Assembly (NCBI GenBank): GCA_039815415.1
Contig: JBCBZH010000043.1
Coordinates: forward strand, 1-20,707
Reading direction: 5' to 3'
From: JBCBZH01 sp039815415
GTDB taxonomy: Bacteria > Bacteroidota > Rhodothermia > Rhodothermales > Rubricoccaceae
DNA length: 20,707 bases
Shown here: one piece after another, positions 15,277 through 20,707 of the stretch
Layout: every line of letters begins with the position of its first letter
How positions within the stretch are numbered: the first letter of the stretch is position 1
Notes under the pieces: generated by a model
The model's database searches: none
The model's input: the letters and a program-made list of their open reading frames with translations, nothing else
What the model was told of the DNA's origin: nothing
Position numbers and translations under genes: made by a program

Positions 15277-15300
15277 AGCTCGAGGGGACATCCTCGAGCT
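15277..15300 (-). terminator. Hairpin downstream of the HAF-repeat protein gene
   Basis: AGCTCGAGG and CCTCGAGCT form a perfect 9-bp stem around a 6-base loop, 12 bases after the stop at 15313. It lacks a U tract, so it may act as a weak or factor-aided terminator. Its arms overlap a copy of the iterated GAGCTGGCG motif. Confidence 0.4.
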
Positions 15301-15312
15301 GACGATCTGGGA

Positions 15313-18300
15313 CTACCGCACCACCGTGATGCGGGTCGTCCGCGCCTCGTCACGGGCCGCGAGCCGCACCACGTAGACGCCACTCGGCCACGCGCTGGCG
15401 TCAAGGCGGGCCTCGTGCGCTCCGACGGAATGCGGGACGCCATCCAGCACGGTCGCCACGCGCCGCCCGAGCAGGTCGAACACCGACAACTCGACCGGAC
15501 CGGCCTCCGCCAGCTCGAAGCGGACCCGCGCCACGCCGCGCACCGGGTTGGGCGCGACGGCCAGCGCCAGTTCCGCGACGGGGCCGCCCGGACCGGAGGC
15601 CACCTGGTTGACCAGCGTGCGGGTCTCGTCCGGCGTGCCGTCGCCGTCGAGGTCCACGTCGAGCTCCGTCGTGTCGTCGCCGAGGGTGGACCAGGACGGA
15701 CGGAGGGTGTGCGTGGCGCCCGCCTCCAGATCGAGGAAGGCCACGAACTCCGTGACCTCATTCGCACGAGCGTGCCGGAGCCCCCCTCCGCCACTCGCAG
15801 CCTGCCGGAAGCGGACCGAGTAGCTGTGCGCCGCACCGTGGTTGGCGATCACGAGTTGTGGGCCTGCCGATCCGTTGGTGGTTGACACGCGAACCGAGTC
15901 CTCGCCAGAGACGGTGAGGTTGCGCGCTTCGAGGGTGCGTCCGTCTGGGAGCATAGTGCGGAAGCGTGTGCGGTGCGCCGTGCCGCCCTCGGTGCGGAGC
16001 GTCACGCCCCCATCGGTGCTCAGCCGGAGGTGATCGGTCTGGGTCGGCCCGGCATCGCTGCGACCGTAGGCGACAATCTGACCGTCATCAATGACCGTCG
16101 CTGAAAGACGCTCGTCCGATGCACCGCCCACCGAGAGAGTGTACCCACCACGCGGGAGGACATATCCCTGGGGCGGCGTGGGGCCGCCCACCGGCGGGAT
16201 GTCCGGCACCGCCCCCGCCAGCTCGCCGATCACCGTGCCCGTCTCGGGGTCGTAGCCGATGTGCCCGGCTCCGTTGGACGCGCGTAGGGTGGCCTCCGCA
16301 TCCGGCGTCACGGCGATGTACATCTCGTCTGTGACCGACTGACCAGTAGGCCGACGCGTCGCGCCCGAGCTGGCGACGTACGGCGGGACGGCCTGCGCGA
16401 GATAGCCCACGGCCGGGTCCATGACGAACATCCCGTCCGATCCGCCCCAGCCGCCCTTGTCAATGTTGGCATAGAACCACCGGTTCGCCAGCGAGTCGAT
16501 GACCACAAACGTGTTGGCATCGCGCGGGCGGTTGGGGTCGTAGACGTAGACCCAGGTGCGGGCCGCATTGCCGGGGTCACGGCGCAGCCGGTACGGCACC
16601 ACCGCGTGGGCTCCGCTGGTGTCCCGGTTCGAGATGTAGAGATAACCATCTTGTCCCCGGTCCTCGCTCCGCAGCATCTCGCGAAGGCGAGCGAGCACAT
16701 CGCGGGGCGATTGGTCGCGAACGAGCTTCGTGAAGGCTTTCTGGAACGCCCCATTCCAGTAGACCTGCTTCGTGTTGATGACCTCTCGCACCCCGTCGCT
16801 TAGGGCGACGGTGTGGAGCGAGTCCACCCGACCGATCTCGGGATGCGCGGTCGCCAGCGCATCGGGTTGGCCAAAGGCGACCAGCGATAGAACCGACATT
16901 CCCGAACACGATCCACCCCACGTCTCTCCCTTATGGACGCTTCCCCAAAAGGCGGTAAAGCGGTCCCTGTAGAAGGCCTCGACGTCATCGATGATGAGAT
17001 GATAGGCGGCATCCGTTCCGAACGCTCGCACGAAGGCCGGCCAGTCCGGGAACGCATCGAAAATGGCGTTGATCGGCGGGTCAGGGAAATCGTCGTCGTA
17101 CTCGTCGTTGGAGAACGGATCGGTGCCGTTGCGATAGTCGAAGGCATTCTGGAGCTGCCATGATGGCGGGAACAGGTTGATTCGTCTGTTGCTGAATCGC
17201 CACCCGTGTGTGGCCGGGGCGAAGGGGACGTAGCGCGTGCCGTCGGCAGAGAGCCGCGTGAGGTGGTCCGGCTTGATGCGGAACGGCGCCGAGGTGTCTG
17301 CGACGGCCTCGTTGTTCACGTCTTCCACGATGATGCGGGCGGAGCGCGAGAAGAGCGAGTCCGGAACCTGCCAGACAAGCGAGTCCGCGTCGGTGTTGAA
17401 GTCGATCAGCTCGGCCTCGGCGCCGAGCGTATCCGGCAGGATGTAGACGTCGACGGCGTCGATGGTCTGCGGGCGCGTCCACCGAATGGTCAGAGGTTCC
17501 CCCGCCGTCACCAGCTCGCCGGAGATGGGCGAGGTGACGTTGAGATCTCCGAAGACCACACGCCACGCTTGCACCTGTCCATTGGGCCCGATTGCGGTGC
17601 CGATGACGATGGACCCATCTCCCGAGATGTCTGTGACCCCTATCGGCCCCCAGCTTGAAAGGTCCACCCCGTTGTCGTCTTCGAGGATGGTGCGGAGCAC
17701 GCGCACCCCCTCTTCTTCGGTCCAAATGGCTCCCTCGCCCTGGTGCATACCTGCCACAACGCTGCCGTCATCGGAGACGGCCAACGCGCTCTGTTCCATC
17801 CCCAGACTCCTCATCCCGTCGGATTCCGTCCAAAGAAACCCCTCACTGCCGCTGCTTCCAAAGCTGATCCCGACAACCACCAGGCCATCGGGCGTGACAT
17901 CCCGCGCGCGGCTGGAATGATGGTCTGGGAGGGTGCCAAGACGCTCCATTCCTCCGCCTGGCGTCCACAGAAAGGCCTGGTCTGTGTCTGCAAAGTTCTC
18001 AACCCAACGGCTGTACCCAACGATGACACTTCCATCAGAGGATGCCGACTGCGCACCGCCACGGAGGTCACCCCCAACGCCTGGAAACCCTCCCAGGCTC
18101 TCCATCCCCCCCCCTGCTGTCCATTGAAAGGGTTCTGAGACTGCTGGCCCAAATTCCCCGAGGTGTCCTACTGCACCTCCTACAATGACACGCCCATCTC
18201 CCGACACACCGGACGCGGTGGCACCCAAACCGTGGCGACCGTCAAACCGGCCGGGGTCATGGTGATGGGGCATGAACCCGAGCCACTGCATGCCGCCTCC

Positions 18301-18624
18301 CTGCGTCCAACGCCAGGACCCTCCTCCAGGCCAACCGGACGTGGTGGCGATACCTACAATGACCGATCCATCCGCTGAGACATTGCTGGCTGTACCTCGG
18401 ATCGTCTCTCCATCCGGGAGTCCGAGAGGTTGCATTCCGCCCTCATCGGTCCAGCGAAATCCATCCAACCCACTGCTTCCCACAACAACGCGCCCATCCG
18501 AAGAGATGGCCTGTGCTATGCTGTGCGTTTCGCCGTCCAGAAATCCGAGAGGCTCGAACGAGGCGACGGTCTGTGCAGAGGCCGGGAGGGCGGCAATCGC
18601 AAGGACGAGAGTGAAGAACCGCAT
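15313..18624 (-). CDS. T9SS-exported HAF-repeat protein with a possible cysteine peptidase domain
   Basis: A 1103-residue secreted protein. Residues 1-18 form a signal peptide (ASAQ end). About 20-355 hold HAF-family extracellular repeats, about eight units of the pattern ...GDGRVIVG...FxWTxGGGMxxLG. About 360-450 resemble a KNH/Kre9-type Ig-like domain (LNVTSPISGE...GEPLTIRWTRPQ). About 480-760 contain WGGSCSGMSVLSL (Cys573), SGAHAVVPYRL (His673) and VYVYDPNRP (Asp696), an order and spacing that suit a papain-like Cys-His-Asp fold. About 985-998 (DVDLDGDGTPDE) look like a calcium loop. Residues about 1018-1103 are a T9SS type A sorting domain (VAPNPVRGVARVRFEL...GVYVVRLAARD). Peptidase activity is inferred only. 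The start is the ATG at 18624. Confidence 0.88.
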   Translation of the reverse strand: MRFFTLVLAIAALPASAQTVASFEPLGFLDGETHSIAQAISSDGRVVVGSSGLDGFRWTDEGGMQPLGLPDGETIRGTASNVSADGSVIVGIATTSGWPGGGSWRWTQGGGMQWLGFMPHHHDPGRFDGRHGLGATASGVSGDGRVIVGGAVGHLGEFGPAVSEPFQWTAGGGMESLGGFPGVGGDLRGGAQSASSDGSVIVGYSRWVENFADTDQAFLWTPGGGMERLGTLPDHHSSRARDVTPDGLVVVGISFGSSGSEGFLWTESDGMRSLGMEQSALAVSDDGSVVAGMHQGEGAIWTEEEGVRVLRTILEDDNGVDLSSWGPIGVTDISGDGSIVIGTAIGPNGQVQAWRVVFGDLNVTSPISGELVTAGEPLTIRWTRPQTIDAVDVYILPDTLGAEAELIDFNTDADSLVWQVPDSLFSRSARIIVEDVNNEAVADTSAPFRIKPDHLTRLSADGTRYVPFAPATHGWRFSNRRINLFPPSWQLQNAFDYRNGTDPFSNDEYDDDFPDPPINAIFDAFPDWPAFVRAFGTDAAYHLIIDDVEAFYRDRFTAFWGSVHKGETWGGSCSGMSVLSLVAFGQPDALATAHPEIGRVDSLHTVALSDGVREVINTKQVYWNGAFQKAFTKLVRDQSPRDVLARLREMLRSEDRGQDGYLYISNRDTSGAHAVVPYRLRRDPGNAARTWVYVYDPNRPRDANTFVVIDSLANRWFYANIDKGGWGGSDGMFVMDPAVGYLAQAVPPYVASSGATRRPTGQSVTDEMYIAVTPDAEATLRASNGAGHIGYDPETGTVIGELAGAVPDIPPVGGPTPPQGYVLPRGGYTLSVGGASDERLSATVIDDGQIVAYGRSDAGPTQTDHLRLSTDGGVTLRTEGGTAHRTRFRTMLPDGRTLEARNLTVSGEDSVRVSTTNGSAGPQLVIANHGAAHSYSVRFRQAASGGGGLRHARANEVTEFVAFLDLEAGATHTLRPSWSTLGDDTTELDVDLDGDGTPDETRTLVNQVASGPGGPVAELALAVAPNPVRGVARVRFELAEAGPVELSVFDLLGRRVATVLDGVPHSVGAHEARLDASAWPSGVYVVRLAARDEARTTRITVVR

Positions 18625-18680
18625 GAGACACAGGGTAGAAGGGGCTCACCCACACACTCGCAGATGAGCCATGAACCGGA

Positions 18681-20707
18681 TCACCGCACCACGGTCAGCC
18701 GCTGTGTCCGTACCTCACCACCCGCTACCAGCCGGGCCACGTAGACGCCCATCGCCAGCCCGCCGACCGCCAGCGCGACGGTGTGGCGGCCTGCCGGGCG
18801 GTCCTCGTCCAGCGCCACGGCCACCTCCCGGCCCAGCGCATCGTAGAGTGCCAGCCGAATCCGGGCAGGCTCTGGCAAATCGACCTGCATCGAGCTGGTG
18901 GACCGCGTCGGGTTCGGCGCGGGCCGGTGCAGCGCCAGAACCTCGGGCAGCGCCTCACCCGGCTCCGTGGACACCGGCGTGCCGATCACCAGCTCGGCGC
19001 CGGTGGCGGAGGTCTCCACGAAGGCCTCCAGCCCGTCGGGCAGCTCGAGCTGGTCGAAGGCCCCCGTGGCCCCGCCTGCGGCGGAGATCACCTGAAAGCG
19101 GTCGCCGAGCTGAGGTGTGAAGCCGTCGGTGAGCGTGACGCGCAGGATGCCGCCGAGCGTGGCCGCGCCAGACACCTCGAGCTGGTCGACCTCCGTGCCC
19201 GGCGTGGCCCCACCGATCTCGATCTCCAGCACGCCATCAGCCTGCAGCGCGGGCAGGTCGCCGTTGACGGCCAGGATGCCGGGCGAGGCGCCCGGCCGCA
19301 GCGCGCCGCTGAACCGAATGGTCCCCCCAAGCTGGACGGCTCCCGTGCCTTCGATGGAGGCCTCCGTGGTGAACGTCCGCGTGGCGCCGCCGAACCGGAG
19401 CGTGGCGTTCTCGAACACACGATAGAGCCCCGTGTCGATGCTGTTGCCGCCCGAGCTGGTGATGTTGAGCAGCAGCGTCCCGGATTCGACCCGGATCTCG
19501 CCGTCGTTGTTGAACGGCGCGAAGGGCAGGCTGATGACGGTCTGTCCGTCTGTGCCCGCCTTCACGATGGTACCCTCGTTCACGACGGTGATGAAGCCGT
19601 TGCTCCGGGTCCATTCATCATCGGACTCGATGGAGAACGTGGCCCCCGCGAGGTTGCGGAAGGTGCCGCCCGTGTTGACTTCAAGCGGTCCTTCGATCCA
19701 GCGGAAGCTCGCCGGGTTGAGGTAGGTCCCGCCAGCAAACCGTTTCGGGTCCGTTCCGCTCGCCTCGACACCCCCAAGCAGATTCAGCGTCCCGTTTCGG
19801 TTGCGAATCCCGAGGTTGCCACCCGTCCACGTCACCAGCCCGTTGACGTCGATCTCGGCCTCGCCCCCGAAGCCTCCATCGGACACCTCCACGGCCGCCA
19901 GTTCGGAGGCCGAATCGGTGTTCGAGAGTCGCAGCGTGCCGCCTTGAATCTGTGTGAGACCTGTCATCGCAGCTGAACCCAGCGTCGTGGTTCCACTCGT
20001 CACCCGAAGTGTGCCGGGACCAGAGACCGTGGAGCTGGCGCCATAGGTGTAGGTCGCAGAGTTGAACCGGAGCACGGCGCCATCAGAGACCTCGAAGGCG
20101 CCATCGCCCGAGGTCTGGAAGGAGCTGCCATTCGAGAGCAGGAGTGTGCCCGTCTCCACGCGGATCGTGCCGTCGTTGTCGAGGCGTCCGAAGGGGTAGA
20201 CGAACGACGACGTCCCCGTCGCCTGCGACTTGACCAGCAGACCGTCGTTGAGGAGGTCGAGGGTTCCATTGGTCCGCGTGATCTGGGCGTCGTTCTCGAT
20301 GTCGAACGTGGCATCGGTGCGGTTCTCGATCACTGTCGGCCATTGAACCACGAGGTTTCCGGTCCCTTCCCAGATGACGGTTCCATCGTTGCGGATGTCG
20401 CGGCCTCGGAGTCCTTTGTCCGTGTCGCCCGAGATGCGCATCGTAGCGCCCGCTGCGATGGTCAACGCCGCCGTCTCAGCGAAGCCACGCCCGTTCATTC
20501 GACCATCAGACCATTCCATCGCGTCGGTGACCGTCAGGTTGCCGTCGCCATCAAAGCTGTCGCCGGAGAACTCGAAACGAGCTACAGTGGTGTCGCGCGA
20601 GAGCACCGGGCTACTGGTGGTCACGCGGGCGGTGTCCACAGCCCCGGGGATGCCGTTGGGGCTCCAGCTCGATTCGGAGAACCAGTCGCCGGAGCCGCCG
20701 ACCCAGG
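18681..20707 (-). CDS. T9SS-exported adhesin-like beta-repeat protein (5' end beyond the window)
   Basis: The frame stays open to the window end. Upstream of the GTG at 20639 it reads WVGGSGDWFSESSWSPNG then IPGAVDTARV, a motif typical of autotransporter- and adhesin-like repeats (W.GG.G.W....W..G..PG..D.A). The true start is therefore outside. The body is Gly/Thr/Asn-rich beta-repeat sequence with recurring units such as LDLLNDGLLVKSQATG and GTLLLSNGSSF. Next comes the ALRPGASPGILAVNGDL ... GAATLGGILRVTLTDGFTPQ block seen in autotransporter-associated repeats. The last about 85 residues (APNPTRSTSSMQVDLPEPAR ... MGVYVARLVAGG) are a T9SS type A sorting domain. A surface-attached or adhesive role is likely. 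The gene lies 56 bases upstream of the HAF-repeat gene. Confidence 0.88.
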   Translation of the reverse strand, partial: WVGGSGDWFSESSWSPNGIPGAVDTARVTTSSPVLSRDTTVARFEFSGDSFDGDGNLTVTDAMEWSDGRMNGRGFAETAALTIAAGATMRISGDTDKGLRGRDIRNDGTVIWEGTGNLVVQWPTVIENRTDATFDIENDAQITRTNGTLDLLNDGLLVKSQATGTSSFVYPFGRLDNDGTIRVETGTLLLSNGSSFQTSGDGAFEVSDGAVLRFNSATYTYGASSTVSGPGTLRVTSGTTTLGSAAMTGLTQIQGGTLRLSNTDSASELAAVEVSDGGFGGEAEIDVNGLVTWTGGNLGIRNRNGTLNLLGGVEASGTDPKRFAGGTYLNPASFRWIEGPLEVNTGGTFRNLAGATFSIESDDEWTRSNGFITVVNEGTIVKAGTDGQTVISLPFAPFNNDGEIRVESGTLLLNITSSGGNSIDTGLYRVFENATLRFGGATRTFTTEASIEGTGAVQLGGTIRFSGALRPGASPGILAVNGDLPALQADGVLEIEIGGATPGTEVDQLEVSGAATLGGILRVTLTDGFTPQLGDRFQVISAAGGATGAFDQLELPDGLEAFVETSATGAELVIGTPVSTEPGEALPEVLALHRPAPNPTRSTSSMQVDLPEPARIRLALYDALGREVAVALDEDRPAGRHTVALAVGGLAMGVYVARLVAGGEVRTQRLTVVR

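Larger units (their letters stand above)
494..20040. repeat. Highly iterated motif GAGCTGGCG (24 copies, scattered)
   Basis: Hand count of the exact 9-mer. Plus strand, first base at 494, 649, 1914, 3950, 4242, 7589, 7892, 8672, 9062, 13255, 13376, 14012, 14689, 16367 and 20032. Minus strand (as CGCCAGCTC) at 883, 1060, 2779, 5296, 8819, 15101, 15273, 15508 and 16216. Many copies sit in the longer context TCGAGCTGGCGA. Copies occur inside genes and spacers, in both orientations and several reading contexts (encoding Ala-Ser-Ser or Glu-Leu-Ala), so codon bias alone does not explain them. None was found at 9071-13254 or 16376-20031. Confidence 0.7.

Noticed and set aside
15025..15291. N-terminal extension of tkt
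   Set aside because: It translates a dispersed intergenic repeat (MPAQAGIHS); the conserved enzyme begins at 15024.
18783..19976. Plus-strand ORF of 397 codons opposite the adhesin-like gene
   Set aside because: No signal peptide or domain pattern; the minus-strand frame has repeats and a T9SS domain.

Overview
The window looks like a chromosomal segment of a GC-rich member of the Bacteroidota/Rhodothermota group. The main evidence is two large secreted proteins ending in type IX secretion system (T9SS) type A sorting domains and an S46-family dipeptidyl peptidase lipoprotein. The Rubricoccus/Rubrivirga/Rhodothermales area is my best guess, but no rRNA is present to confirm it. Every gene I can support lies on the minus strand, so transcription runs from high to low coordinates.

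Right part (about 9370-20707), in transcription order: a large secreted T9SS adhesin-like protein cut by the window edge; a 1103-residue T9SS protein with HAF repeats, an Ig-like domain and a possible Cys-His-Asp peptidase domain; transketolase (tkt); a small secreted protein that looks like a MliC-type domain joined to a SecD P1-head-like domain; a four-helix membrane protein; and an S46 dipeptidyl peptidase of the DPP7 type.

Left part (1-9133) is a branched-chain amino acid (BCAA) biosynthesis cluster in the order leuB-leuA-ilvD-ilvB-ilvN-ilvC-leuC, with leuC cut by the window start. Together these genes encode acetohydroxyacid synthase (both subunits), ketol-acid reductoisomerase, dihydroxyacid dehydratase, isopropylmalate synthase, isopropylmalate dehydrogenase and the start of isopropylmalate dehydratase. 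ilvB carries an apparent one-base frameshift inside a short perfect palindrome.

The most interesting region is the 434-base gap ahead of leuB. It encodes a 43-codon peptide whose last 20 residues include 15 Leu/Val/Ile. The peptide is followed by a hairpin that hides the leuB Shine-Dalgarno sequence and by a mutually exclusive 10-bp pairing that would expose it. This fits a BCAA attenuator acting on translation of leuB, inferred from sequence alone.

Two kinds of repeat overlay the genes. Palindromic dispersed elements sit in the spacers of the BCAA cluster and ahead of tkt. A short non-palindromic motif (GAGCTGGCG, often inside TCGAGCTGGCGA) occurs 24 times by hand count, in genes and spacers, in both orientations, in two clusters.
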